A stretch of DNA of 64,000 bases from the NCBI GenBank assembly GCA_963718195.1, contig CAVQYQ010000003.1:1-64000 (forward strand). The letters run 5' to 3'. This DNA is from MADRE3 sp963718195. GTDB lineage: Bacteria > Desulfobacterota > Desulfobulbia > Desulfobulbales > Desulfocapsaceae. Positions 53,301 through 61,463 of the stretch are shown piece after piece (the first letter of the stretch is position 1; the number at the start of each line of letters is the position of its first letter). The position numbers and the translations under genes were made by a program. Under the pieces are notes generated by a model. The model was given only the letters and a program-made list of their open reading frames with translations. It was not told where the DNA came from and searched no databases.

Positions 53301-54207
53301 TGAAGACGAGAAAGAGAATATCTTCGAGCGCACCGGTCCGCATTACCGCCTGAGCTTTGAGCCGCAACCGACCCCCCAGCACTATTGGCAAAAGGAAAAT
53401 AAGCCGAAGGTCGCAATTCTGCGTGACGAGGGGTCAAACTCGGATAGGGAAATGACATCAGCCTTCTTTAGCGCAGGGTTTGAACCATGGGACATCTGCA
53501 TGAACGACCTGCTGAATGAGCGGGTGAGGCTCGATGATTTTCAGGGTTTGGCTGCGGTCGGCGGCTTTTCATACGCTGACGTGCCCGAGTCGGCAAAAGG
53601 CTGGGCCGCAACTATTCTGTTCAACGATATGCTCAAGGAACAGTTTGACTCCTTTTACCGGCGCTCAGACACGTTCTCGCTTGGTATATGCAATGGTTGT
53701 CAGCTGTTCGGCCTGATCGGCTGGGTACCATGGTCCAATATCGAGCCTGAGCGTCAGCCGAGGTTTGTAGGCAATTTATCCGGTCGTTTCGAGTCTCGAT
53801 GGACGACGGTCAAGGTCGGCAAAAGCCCGGCGATCATGCTGAAGGGTATGGAAGAGCTGGTGTTTGGAATTCATGTTGACCATGGTGAGGGCAGGCTTTA
53901 TTTCCCTGATCCTTCTCTTCGTGACCAGATTATTGAACAGGGGTTAACCCCGCTTACCTATGTCGATGATGACGGAAATCCGACCGAGTCATATCCGTTT
54001 AACCCGAATGGCTCACCCGCTGGGCTCGCCGGACTCTGTTCACCAGACGGCAGACACCTGGCCTTGATGCCTCACCCGGAACGGGCCTTTCTTCCCTGGC
54101 AGGCCCACTGGCTGCCCGAGGAGATGAAGCATCTCCAGGTAAGTCCCTGGATGAAACTATTTCAAAATGCCTATGACTGGTGTAACCGATACGTGAATGC
54201 TCCCTAG
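50392..54207 (+). CDS. purL: Phosphoribosylformylglycinamidine synthase (large, fused form)
   Basis: 1271 residues, the single-chain PurL of gammaproteobacterial type that turns FGAR plus glutamine and ATP into FGAM in purine synthesis. N-terminal substrate domain; two ATP-grasp-like halves with NNANSEHSRHGFF, GAETGTGGRIRD and DGGKDSLSMA; C-terminal glutaminase with nucleophile Cys in SLGICNGCQLFG and the His-Glu pair of LMPHPERAF. A -10-like TATAAT (50367-50372) stands 20 bp before the ATG. Many non-gamma bacteria use separate PurS, PurQ and PurL, so the fused form may reflect transfer. Confidence 0.95.
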   Translation: MKAVVSQLYRRADEKSEFCFNIESSRALTQAEHDCLRLILADGFLINSVTPAPVITGERVVEVGPRLNFATAWSSNMVSICQATGLACITRVERSRRYRVPDDENIQSFVDAHHDRMTECQYLKSLESFETGVEPESVYEVDLISGGPDTLSEIPGISMDEWDRNFYYDYFVKKHNRNPTIVEIMDLNNANSEHSRHGFFKGRQIIDGAEQENTLFGLVSDTLEAHPDGSIIAFKDNSSAIQGYTIQTIVPQVPGKPSPFTTVQATYHPLLTVETHNFPTGVAPFPGAETGTGGRIRDVLGTGRGAFVITGTAGYCVGNLNIPGYPLKWEGDSSQPDNLATPLEIEIEASNGASDYGNKFGEPLIQGFTRSFDMRLASGERWAYLKPIMFTGGLGQIDDRLTEKKLEEKGMLIIQVGGPAYRVGFGGGAASSMLQGENASDLDFDAVQRGDAEMEQKMNRVVRACNEMGARSLVEVIHDQGAGGPANVLKELVERSGGRVEIRNIRVGDPTMSVLEIYVAEYQERAGFLINPENIEEFKQICRREKVGCEVLGEVTGDLRFVVHDQLDDTTPVDIEIDTLLGSIPQKTFADSRRKAPLKPLELPVGLSVKDGLYDVLRLVSVGSKRFLTNKVDRAVTGLIAQQQCCGALQLTVADVAVAAQSHFGVTGMATAIGEQSIKMLVDPAAGARMAVGEAVTNLCGAAVEALERVKCSANWMWAPKLPGEGAAIRDAALAMRDVMVKLGIAVDGGKDSLSMATMVNDETIKSPRELVISLYAAMPDITKKITPDIKDPESELLFIDLSGDRNRLGGSALAQVHCQIGDCPADMNDPALVRRGFVAIQELIRKGMIRAGHDRSDGGLVTTLLEMAFSGNCGLTINLKGTVSVLEKLFSEELGYVVECSSENMEAVMSLLSSVDVPVVRIGSGSLEHRVLITYNDEVVLDESMVVLRQWWEETSYQLERLQVNTICAEDEKENIFERTGPHYRLSFEPQPTPQHYWQKENKPKVAILRDEGSNSDREMTSAFFSAGFEPWDICMNDLLNERVRLDDFQGLAAVGGFSYADVPESAKGWAATILFNDMLKEQFDSFYRRSDTFSLGICNGCQLFGLIGWVPWSNIEPERQPRFVGNLSGRFESRWTTVKVGKSPAIMLKGMEELVFGIHVDHGEGRLYFPDPSLRDQIIEQGLTPLTYVDDDGNPTESYPFNPNGSPAGLAGLCSPDGRHLALMPHPERAFLPWQAHWLPEEMKHLQVSPWMKLFQNAYDWCNRYVNAP

Positions 54208-54242
54208 CCCTGAAGTGTCGGCAGTTATCCCGCGTCGCTTGT

Positions 54243-54273
54243 GGGGAAGGCATATTATTATATGGCCTTCCCC
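54243..54273. terminator. Long hairpin between convergent purL and desulfidase genes
   Basis: GGGGAAGG with CCTTCCCC, continued by CATAT/ATATG with one bulge, gives about a 13-bp stem. It lies 36 bp after the purL stop and 47 bp from the end of the opposite gene. There is no T run, so it may work from both sides in a weak manner. Confidence 0.5.
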
Positions 54274-54319
54274 AAGTCTGCTTGGCGAGCAGGTAATCTC
54301 AACTCGTGAAAAATTCAGG

Positions 54320-55645
54320 CTAAGATTGCTGTTTTCTGGCCTCTTCTTTGTTGCGCATGATTTTCAGGATCGTTTTGTCTGTCTCGACCATACCGTCGTG
54401 GCTCAGCCTGCCGAGGTTCTTAATTGTCTGCTCAGATGAGGTGCCAACAATACCATCGGTATCCTTGACATTGATTCCCTGCAGGGAAAAAAGTGCTGCC
54501 TGAACGGCGGCTCCTGCAGCGGTGTTTAACTTCAATGCACAACCGGCTTTGGCCCCATCACAGATAACGCCGGCAAGATCTTCAAGGATGTTCTTGATTG
54601 CCCCCGCCATATGTTCAACATCCCCGCCTACCAGATAGGTAATGCCAGCCGTTGCTCCGGCACCGGCAGCAACCGAGCAGCCGCAGACCGCAGAGAGTCT
54701 GCCTGTATGGGCCTTCACATAAGCGGTGACAATATGGCTGAGCCCGATTGCCCTCAGGACGGTTTCTTCATCCTGGTCGAGAAAGTCTTTTATCGCCCAG
54801 ATGGGAAGAATGGCGGTCAGGCCATGATTTCCACTTCCGGCTGAGCTCATCGCAGGCAGGTTAACGCCGCTCATCCTGGCGTCGGCTGCAGCAGAGGTCA
54901 GTCTGCGCGCAGAACTTGCCATGTCCCTGGACAGAAGTTTCTGCTTCAGCTGTCTGTCTATGGCTTTACCAATTCCCAGTCCACTGCCATATTTGAGCCC
55001 ATGTTGTGCAAGTGCAACATTATAATCGACACCTTTTTTTAGATAGGCAAGATCTTCCTCGTCAATCTCATCCAACAATTCAAAAATATCGTCAAGCGTC
55101 AAACTCATGAGCCACTCTTCCAAAAGTGCCATGGCCGATTTGCCGTTCTCTTTGGCAGCCTTTGACAGCAGCGGCGAGTCAATTATCTGTTGCCCGTTCA
55201 GGCTGAGCGAGATGATGTTATTATGCAGCTCTTTGATTTCAGACGTGGCCACATCCTCTCCTGAAATAACCGTGGTCCTGATATGAAGTCCAGGGTTTTC
55301 AATCAGGTTAACAGCAACCTTTCCCTGGTCAAGCAACCGTTTTGCTTTTTGAAGAGCAGGATCATCCAGGGTGTCAAGGACTTCAAGCCCGCGCGAGGGA
55401 TCGCAACCACACGCTCCGACTGCTGAAGCCGTATCCAGCCCTGTCATACCGCCGGTTCCCGGAATGATAACGGCCATACCGTTTTTATAAATGTTAGGGT
55501 CGACCCAGAGCTCAACCCGGTTAATTTCTTTGTTGGGAAGCAGTGAGGCAGCGGCCGCAGAACCAAGAGCGATTGCTACCGGCTCTGTACAACCTAGGGC
55601 GGGAGTAACTTCCATCTGCAGGATTTCTTTTACGGTGAATACCAT
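54320..55645 (-). CDS. cyuA: L-cysteine desulfidase/CyuA (YhaM, UPF0597) family
   Basis: 441 residues. The [4Fe-4S]-dependent family's cysteines are visible in TPALGCTEPVAIALG, GAVCGCSVAAGAGATAG and GAKAGCALKLNTAAGA; SAGSGNHGLTAILPI is another signature. Members split L-cysteine to pyruvate, ammonia and sulfide, or deaminate serine-like substrates. It follows ridA on the same strand after a 39-bp gap; RidA would remove the reactive enamine intermediate released by this chemistry. The YheO-like regulator heads the operon. Confidence 0.85.
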   Translation of the reverse strand: MVFTVKEILQMEVTPALGCTEPVAIALGSAAAASLLPNKEINRVELWVDPNIYKNGMAVIIPGTGGMTGLDTASAVGACGCDPSRGLEVLDTLDDPALQKAKRLLDQGKVAVNLIENPGLHIRTTVISGEDVATSEIKELHNNIISLSLNGQQIIDSPLLSKAAKENGKSAMALLEEWLMSLTLDDIFELLDEIDEEDLAYLKKGVDYNVALAQHGLKYGSGLGIGKAIDRQLKQKLLSRDMASSARRLTSAAADARMSGVNLPAMSSAGSGNHGLTAILPIWAIKDFLDQDEETVLRAIGLSHIVTAYVKAHTGRLSAVCGCSVAAGAGATAGITYLVGGDVEHMAGAIKNILEDLAGVICDGAKAGCALKLNTAAGAAVQAALFSLQGINVKDTDGIVGTSSEQTIKNLGRLSHDGMVETDKTILKIMRNKEEARKQQS

Positions 55646-55684
55646 CGAAATCTCCAGTTATAAAGATGAATAAATGACGTATGT

Positions 55685-56068
55685 TTAGGTGATCACCGCA
55701 ACTGCCTCGATCTCGACACTGGCTCCAAGCGGCAGAGCTGCGACCTGTATTGTCGCCCTGGCCGGCGGGGCTTCATTGAAAAACGAGCCATACACCGTGT
55801 TGACTTCCTGGAAATTGTTCAGGTCAGTCAGAAAAATCGTTGTTTTGACGATATTCTCAAGGCTGGCGCCGGCTTGTTCAGCGATAGCCTTGATATGCTG
55901 CATGACCAGGGCGGTCTGGTCCCCGATTGATCCTTCAAGCAGGGCTCCGGTGGTTGTATCAATCGGTAATTGTCCGGAAATAAAAATAAGGTTTCCCACA
56001 CTGATACCCTGTGAGTAGGGACCAAGTGCCGCTGGTGCCTGGCTGGTAGCAATCTGTTTCTTGCTCAT
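55685..56068 (-). CDS. ridA: RidA-family enamine/imine deaminase
   Basis: 127 residues, the trimeric RidA (YjgF) length. GPYSQGISVGNLIFISGQLP, the catalytic Arg in PPARATIQVAALPLGASVEIEA and the closing EAVAVIT are canonical. It hydrolyses 2-aminoacrylate-type intermediates released by PLP or iron-sulfur dehydratases. Placement between the regulator and the cysteine desulfidase gene matches that job. Confidence 0.92.
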   Translation of the reverse strand: MSKKQIATSQAPAALGPYSQGISVGNLIFISGQLPIDTTTGALLEGSIGDQTALVMQHIKAIAEQAGASLENIVKTTIFLTDLNNFQEVNTVYGSFFNEAPPARATIQVAALPLGASVEIEAVAVIT

Positions 56069-56081
56069 GTTCCTTCTCCTC

Positions 56082-56747
56082 TCAACTAAGATGGTTTATT
56101 GTCTGTCTGGCATGAATTTTTTTCAGGTAGTTATAAATGGTGTATTTTGAGACACCGATGAGCAGAGCGATCTGTTCAACGGCTCCTTTGAATTGAAATG
56201 CACCATGATTTTCAAGTATTTCCACAAGCGTCGTTTTTTCAGCTGTATTCATTGTTGCCGGTTGTTTGCCCAGTTCAACAACTGCCTGTTCGAAAAGCGC
56301 TTCGATGGTTTCCCCTGTCGAATGAGAAAATGTTTCAGGTGAACCGGCACCAGAACCATTTTCTTCTGCCGCGAGAAATGAGGACAACAGCTGGCTGGCA
56401 TTAAAAAAATCTGTCGTATCAAGATTTATACAGAATGCAAAAACTGGTGTATCACGGCTGTCTTTGATGAAGATGGTCGTGGACTTAAGTGTTCTGCCGT
56501 CCCCCGAGGTGGTACGATAGTTATAGAGATCTTCAAGTTGATCGGCCGGTTTTTTCAAAGTTTTTACCAGGAGGTCGGTTGCCGGTGCTCCCAGGGACCG
56601 ACCGGTGACGGAGCCACTGATATAAACAAGGGATTTCTGCAGATCATCAAGCGTATGGATGCATACCTCGCAATGTTTACCAAACAGGGCCGTTATAGCT
56701 TCTGCCAGTTGTTGGAGATGACGCACTATTCGTTCCCGTTCCTGCAT
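56082..56747 (-). CDS. YheO-like PAS/HTH transcriptional regulator
   Basis: 221 residues from the Met at 56747; an in-frame Met at 56852 would add 35 residues without similarity. The N-terminal two thirds form the YheO PAS-like domain (FGKHCEVCIHTLDD, SLGAPATDLLVKTL, KSTTIFIKDSRDTPVFAFCINLD). The C-terminal helix-turn-helix is IALLIGVSKYTIYNYLKKIHA. Relatives such as DauR control amino-acid degradation genes. It precedes ridA by 13 bp, so it is likely self-regulating for the desulfidase operon, responding to cysteine or a related amino acid by inference. Confidence 0.8.
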   Translation of the reverse strand: MQERERIVRHLQQLAEAITALFGKHCEVCIHTLDDLQKSLVYISGSVTGRSLGAPATDLLVKTLKKPADQLEDLYNYRTTSGDGRTLKSTTIFIKDSRDTPVFAFCINLDTTDFFNASQLLSSFLAAEENGSGAGSPETFSHSTGETIEALFEQAVVELGKQPATMNTAEKTTLVEILENHGAFQFKGAVEQIALLIGVSKYTIYNYLKKIHARQTINHLS

Positions 56748-56958
56748 GTTATAAGACCTGTCGAGTAGTTTCTGTGTGCATATGCCCAATATAAAGCGGG
56801 CGGGCGGAAAGTCAACAAAATTTGTGTAAGGATTAAAATTTTTGTTGAACATGTGATTTGGCGAATGACTTCCTGTTTATTTCTTGTTTTGTGATTACCA
56901 TGAGGATTCCAAAGAGCAGAAGAGCAGGCAGGTTTTCCGGTATTGACAGGAGCAGAAA

Positions 56959-58209
56959 ATGAAGAGAAACAGGATTATTGTTGTTGGTGGCGGCGCCTCA
57001 GGCCTGATGGCTGCAGGCACCGCAGCTGAGCGCGGAGCTGACGTGCTGCTTCTGGAGAAGATGAAGAGTCCGGCCCGCAAGATACGTATCTCAGGTAAAG
57101 GTCGATGTAATCTATCCAATAGTGCTGAACTGTCTGATTTTATCTCTCACTTTGGTCGGTCCGGGCAGTTCCTGAGGCAGTCGTTCAGTTTATTTTTTAC
57201 CCCTGAGTTGGTATTGTTTTTTGAGTCGCACGGTCTTGAGCTGCAGGTGGAGCGTGGTGGCAGGATATTTCCGGCCCGGGGAGATGCAGTGGCGGTGGCA
57301 AAACTTCTGCTGAAATGGGCCAACGAGTCGGGCGTTATTATCAGAGCTGATTCACAGGTGACACGTATCCTTGTTGAAGATAAAAGGGTGAAGGGGCTCG
57401 TCTGCAACGGCAGGGAAGTGCTTGGTGATGCTGTTATTATCGCCACAGGAGGTGCGAGCTATCCACGGACCGGGTCGACAGCTGATGGTCACCGGTTACT
57501 TGCGCCGATTGGTCATACCATAATAGAGATGAGACCGGCCCTTGTTCCCCTTGAAACGCACAAATCGGCAGTCAGGGGGCTGGCGGGATTGGAGATGAAA
57601 AACGTTAATCTGCGTCTCTATATTGATGGCAAACGGAAGGCTCAAAGATTTGGTGAATTGTCTTTTACTTCTTTTGGGTTGAGTGGGCCGACTGTCCTGA
57701 CCTTAAGCCTTCTGGCTGTTGATGCGCTTCGGCAGAATAAAAATGTTTCTATCTCCATTGACCTCAAACCGGCCCTGGATGATGCCAAACTGGATGCCAG
57801 ACTCCTCAGAGATCTGCAGAAACGGGACAAGGAGCAGATGGCAAGCGTCCTGCGCGGCCTGCTTCCCCAGGAGCTGGTAGAACTCTGTCTTGCAGAAACA
57901 GAAATATCTGCCGATACAACAGCTGGAACACTGACTGCCAGAGCGAGAAGAGCACTTCGTCACTGGCTCAAGAATTTTCGGTTTGAGATAACCGGATATC
58001 GACCGATTGAAGAGGCGATCGTAACTGCCGGAGGCATAGCAACAAAAGAGATAGACCCGTACACCATGGAGTCAAAAATCATAAAAAATCTCTATGTCGT
58101 TGGCGAGCTTCTCGATATTCAGGGCGATACCGGAGGATATAATCTCCAGGCTGCTTTCAGCACCGGCTGGGCAGCAGGCCACGCCGCAAGTGGTGGGGTC
58201 AGGTCCTGA
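56959..58209 (+). CDS. HI0933/YhiN-family FAD flavoprotein
   Basis: 416 residues. IIVVGGGASGLMAAGTAAERGADVLLLEK (FAD), RIRISGKGRCNLSNSAE, ATGGASYPRTGSTADGH and GELLDIQGDTGGYNLQAAFSTGWAAG are all diagnostic blocks of this family. The physiological reaction is not established; relatives may act in electron transfer or RNA-related reactions. GACAGGAGCAG before the ATG is a good ribosome site. It is convergent with the vWA operon. Confidence 0.88.
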   Translation: MKRNRIIVVGGGASGLMAAGTAAERGADVLLLEKMKSPARKIRISGKGRCNLSNSAELSDFISHFGRSGQFLRQSFSLFFTPELVLFFESHGLELQVERGGRIFPARGDAVAVAKLLLKWANESGVIIRADSQVTRILVEDKRVKGLVCNGREVLGDAVIIATGGASYPRTGSTADGHRLLAPIGHTIIEMRPALVPLETHKSAVRGLAGLEMKNVNLRLYIDGKRKAQRFGELSFTSFGLSGPTVLTLSLLAVDALRQNKNVSISIDLKPALDDAKLDARLLRDLQKRDKEQMASVLRGLLPQELVELCLAETEISADTTAGTLTARARRALRHWLKNFRFEITGYRPIEEAIVTAGGIATKEIDPYTMESKIIKNLYVVGELLDIQGDTGGYNLQAAFSTGWAAGHAASGGVRS

Positions 58210-58314
58210 AATGCAACATTTTCAAGACGCGCCATCCATGATGCCTGCAATGGTAGTGGGTCAGACAGAGATACCCGGGAAGTTTTCAAACATGAGTGAG
58301 CGGAGTGTATACCG

Positions 58315-59313
58315 TTACTTCAAACTGGTCAGTCCGACGAAACTGCCGTCGTTATCTTCTGCCAGCCTGCGCATCAACGCTGCAAACCGGGCTACATTGA
58401 GTTCAGCGCCTGGTTGCCTGAAGAGCACCGGAAATCCAACCGCATGAATACGGACTCTGCGTGATCCGTCTGACAGGGATCGGTTGATGGTGTTGACCGT
58501 GTCAACAACGCTCTGGATTGAGCCGCGTGAGAAATCGTCGCCCAGAATATAGATACTGATTTTCTTATCTGTTGAGTAAAAACGGGTAATGGCAGCACTG
58601 ATTCCTTCCACCGGACTTGAGTTGGAAAAGGGCATCCAGTTTGCAAGTCTTTGTAAAATTGCTCTTCTGCGGGCAGGGGAATCCTTGATCCAGGTACCGC
58701 TGTACTGGGAGAACATGTAGTCACCCATATCATTCATGACCTGTATCCCTTTAACCTGAGGATAAATTTCCAATATTTCCTTCATTTTTTTTCTGACACC
58801 ATTCCAGGCAAACTGCTGCATGGACCCGGAGGTATCAATGACAAAAATAATATATTCGCTGTCTACCGGAACCCCACCGATAACTGAATTAAATTGTTTG
58901 GGCTGCTCGAGTTGCTGGAGTCGGGCCATTTCTTCTGTTAATTCCTGTTTCGCCTGCTGGAACTGCTTGACGATTGCTCGCTGTGAAGACTTGCTGACCT
59001 GTGCTGCCTGTCGCTGTTTGTTGAGTCGGGCGTTCTGCTGTTGCAGCGCAGCTATGCGTTTTTCCAGTAGCTCTATCTGGCGGGTCTGTTCAGACAGTTG
59101 GGCAGAGAGATCCGTCGTGCGCATTTCCAGTTTCTGCTGTTCCTCCACCAGGTTTGAGATATGAGATGAGAGGTCAGTGTTTGCTTTTTCGACGACGAGC
59201 GGTTCGGAAATTTTAACAATGACCAGCAGCAGTACAATTGCACCAAACCCGCAGGAAACCACATCAAGAAAGGAAAGGCTGAAGATTTCAAAAGATCGCC
59301 GTTTTCTTTTCAT
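58315..59313 (-). CDS. Membrane-anchored coiled-coil vWA protein (1)
   Basis: 332 residues from the ATG at 59313, which forms an ATGA overlap with the stop of the preceding vWA gene. TolR/ExbD-like start: basic residues, then SLSFLDVVSCGFGAIVLLLVIV as the single membrane helix. Residues 45-135 are a coiled coil with many Gln and Glu. A vWA domain follows with FVIDTSGSMQQF (MIDAS D-x-S-x-S). The later MIDAS Thr and Asp positions are less clear (ILGDDFSRGS). The large part should be periplasmic if the orientation is like TolR. Last gene of the operon. Confidence 0.75.
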   Translation of the reverse strand: MKRKRRSFEIFSLSFLDVVSCGFGAIVLLLVIVKISEPLVVEKANTDLSSHISNLVEEQQKLEMRTTDLSAQLSEQTRQIELLEKRIAALQQQNARLNKQRQAAQVSKSSQRAIVKQFQQAKQELTEEMARLQQLEQPKQFNSVIGGVPVDSEYIIFVIDTSGSMQQFAWNGVRKKMKEILEIYPQVKGIQVMNDMGDYMFSQYSGTWIKDSPARRRAILQRLANWMPFSNSSPVEGISAAITRFYSTDKKISIYILGDDFSRGSIQSVVDTVNTINRSLSDGSRRVRIHAVGFPVLFRQPGAELNVARFAALMRRLAEDNDGSFVGLTSLK

Positions 59314-60407
59314 GGCCAATCCCTGGTTGGCGTGAGAAATGATCCGCCAGATTCAATAGCCAGCTTCCAATAGAGTACCGATGCCATCGGGTCGCCTTCA
59401 ACGGGAAAAAGTATGGTGTTGACGGGCACCTTTGGTGGAAGTTGTTTTACCGCCTGCTCGAATAAACGAACTCGCTCTTTTCCACTGATTGTTTTCGCAC
59501 GTGAGCTTCTTTTTCCCTGGGTTGGCAGACCGTCCGTGAGAAGAATAATATTGTCGGGTGGTGGGACAAGTGTTCGTGCCTGTAGGAAGACGGACTCAAG
59601 ATTAGTGCCACCTGTAGGAGCAACCTGCTGGAGTTCGTTGACCATCTGATCAACCGTCGGGGTGTCAGTAATAGGTACCCAGGATTTTTTTTGACCGGGG
59701 GTAAGGGATGCAACGTCAGTGCTGAAGCGGTGAATCTGCACTGAAGAGGTATCAGGCAGTTTTGCAAGAAGCCACTCGACCGTAGAGATGGTTTTCCGCC
59801 ACTTGGGAGCCCTGCGCCTGCTCTTTTCATCGAGGACCTTGCGCCGTATTATGTCTACGATCTTCCTGTCAAGCATTGAGGCTGATGAGTCAACAAGGAT
59901 GAGCACACGCTGACCACCGAGTTTGAGGCCGGTCAGATATTGACGGTCACCTTGTCCGATAAACGCTCGAACCTCCTTACCACTAGCTCTTTGCTCGGCG
60001 TTTCGGGCTTCAAGGAGGAGCTTTTCGTTTTCTAGAGCCTTCAATTCCTGCTGCAGAGATTTAATCACCTCATCTGAACTGGACGAAGAGGTTGTACGGG
60101 CAATCGAAGATTGCACCGCTTGATTTTCAGTGATCAGGCCAGCCTCTTTTTGGTCGAGCAACTCCAATGCGTTATCAAGGGATCGGAAGCGCTGCTGCAA
60201 TGCTGTTTCATTATTTCTCATCTGCTTGGTAATCAGTTCCTGTTTCATATACTCAAGACGACGGTCCTCGACAGCTGCCTGCTGGTTGGTGATCACATTT
60301 CTGTCAATAATCAGGACCAGCAGCACGACTGCGCCAAAACCGCAGAACATGATATCGAGAAATGAGAGATTAAAGCTTGAGACAGGTCGTCTGGAGATTG
60401 AAGCCAT
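59310..60407 (-). CDS. Membrane-anchored coiled-coil vWA protein (2)
   Basis: 365 residues from the ATG at 60407, preceded by GAGGAG. Start MASISRRPVSSFNLSFLDIMFCGFGAVVLLVLII closely resembles the partner protein's membrane segment. It is followed by a coiled coil (to about residue 160) and a vWA domain with a complete MIDAS: ILVDSSASM, TGGTNLES and LLTDGLPT. It should bind a divalent metal and a protein ligand. It lies 8 bp after the TolQ-like gene. Confidence 0.78.
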   Translation of the reverse strand: MASISRRPVSSFNLSFLDIMFCGFGAVVLLVLIIDRNVITNQQAAVEDRRLEYMKQELITKQMRNNETALQQRFRSLDNALELLDQKEAGLITENQAVQSSIARTTSSSSSDEVIKSLQQELKALENEKLLLEARNAEQRASGKEVRAFIGQGDRQYLTGLKLGGQRVLILVDSSASMLDRKIVDIIRRKVLDEKSRRRAPKWRKTISTVEWLLAKLPDTSSVQIHRFSTDVASLTPGQKKSWVPITDTPTVDQMVNELQQVAPTGGTNLESVFLQARTLVPPPDNIILLTDGLPTQGKRSSRAKTISGKERVRLFEQAVKQLPPKVPVNTILFPVEGDPMASVLYWKLAIESGGSFLTPTRDWP

Positions 60408-60415
60408 ATCGCTCC

Positions 60416-61225
60416 TCAATCAACTGGTTTGACCCGTAGCCGGGCAATGAGATTTTCGTTGCAATAGGACTCGGTATCGAGAACGAGACGTTCCTGGGCC
60501 AGCTGCAGCTGATGGATGAAAAACATCAGCACAATGGAGATGATCAGGGCGATAAAGGTTGAGTTGAACGCCACTCCGAGGTTTTGTGTAACCCCGGTTA
60601 TATCTCCCTCTACGGCCCGGTTAGCCTGGGCGAGCGCAGCTCCAATACCGCGCACGGTTCCGATAAAGCCGACAGAGGGGATCGCCCAGGCGATGTACCT
60701 GATAATCGAGAGCTCTGATTCCTGCCGTTCCATTTCTGATTCGCAGAGATTCTTCACGGCGGTGGCGCTGTCCTGGATGCTGCCGGTAACTGCAAACCGC
60801 TGTATACCAGCTTTCAGTGCCCTTACAAGTAGATAGCCGTTGGTGATGACCGTCCCCCCTTCGAGTCGCTCGAGGATAGACCGACTATCTTCAGGGCCAA
60901 TCGGCAGTGTGGGCGGCAGCTGGAGTAGATCGTCATCAAGCTGCTGTCGCTGGCGGTAGCTGGTGACACCCTTAAAGCAGAGGATCGCCAGGGCCCAGAA
61001 CATCAGGACGAAACATGCTTCCTGTTCATAATCCTTGATGACCACATAAAAATTTCTCTGCTGAACATAGCTTGAATCATTTGCCAGCTGTTGCTGCTCA
61101 AAGGCCAGAAATACAGAGGCCTGGGGTCTGATGAGGGAGATATAGGCGCCATGCACAATAATGAATGCGATGAGAAGTGTGAAAATCTGGAAAATCAGTT
61201 CAGCCGGGAGTTTGTTTTTTTGCAT
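60416..61225 (-). CDS. MotA/TolQ/ExbB-type proton channel protein
   Basis: 269 residues from the ATG at 61225 (CAGGATAAA upstream); the frame continues upstream to 61417, but that part is out of register with the family. Three or four helices; ESELSIIRYIAWAIPSVGFIGTVRGIGAALAQA and GVAFNSTFIALIISIVLMFF match the conserved TolQ/ExbB segment that forms the ion path with a TolR-like partner. The vWA proteins downstream carry TolR-like helices, so together they probably form an ion-driven machine. Target unknown. Confidence 0.82.
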   Translation of the reverse strand: MQKNKLPAELIFQIFTLLIAFIIVHGAYISLIRPQASVFLAFEQQQLANDSSYVQQRNFYVVIKDYEQEACFVLMFWALAILCFKGVTSYRQRQQLDDDLLQLPPTLPIGPEDSRSILERLEGGTVITNGYLLVRALKAGIQRFAVTGSIQDSATAVKNLCESEMERQESELSIIRYIAWAIPSVGFIGTVRGIGAALAQANRAVEGDITGVTQNLGVAFNSTFIALIISIVLMFFIHQLQLAQERLVLDTESYCNENLIARLRVKPVD

Positions 61226-61241
61226 GAGTTTATCCTGGATC

Positions 61242-61463
61242 TCAAATATCTGTTGGAAAGGCCACCTGGGAATCCGCTCCAACAGACTGGCTTGGGGTAA
61301 AGGGAAGTGGCCAGGTTGCCGGTTTCTGCTCGACTGGATTCTCGCTCTTTTCGATGGGCGGAGACTTGTCGTCACGCCCGCTGCTTTTCTGAGCAGTTGT
61401 TTCTTCCGCGACAGCACTTTGCAGGGTTGAAAAGAACAGTATGAGAAAGAGTATTCTCGTCAT
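61242..61463 (-). CDS. Small exported protein of the vWA/TolQ operon
   Basis: 73 residues. Signal peptide MTRILFLILFFSTLQSAVA with AVA-E cleavage, then a Lys/Ser/Pro-rich mature part of about 54 residues ending in PLPFTPSQSVG. Its ATG overlaps the stop of the SUMF1 gene (ATGA), and it stands 16 bp before the TolQ-like gene. This positional coupling is the main evidence that it is real. Confidence 0.6.
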   Translation of the reverse strand: MTRILFLILFFSTLQSAVAEETTAQKSSGRDDKSPPIEKSENPVEQKPATWPLPFTPSQSVGADSQVAFPTDI

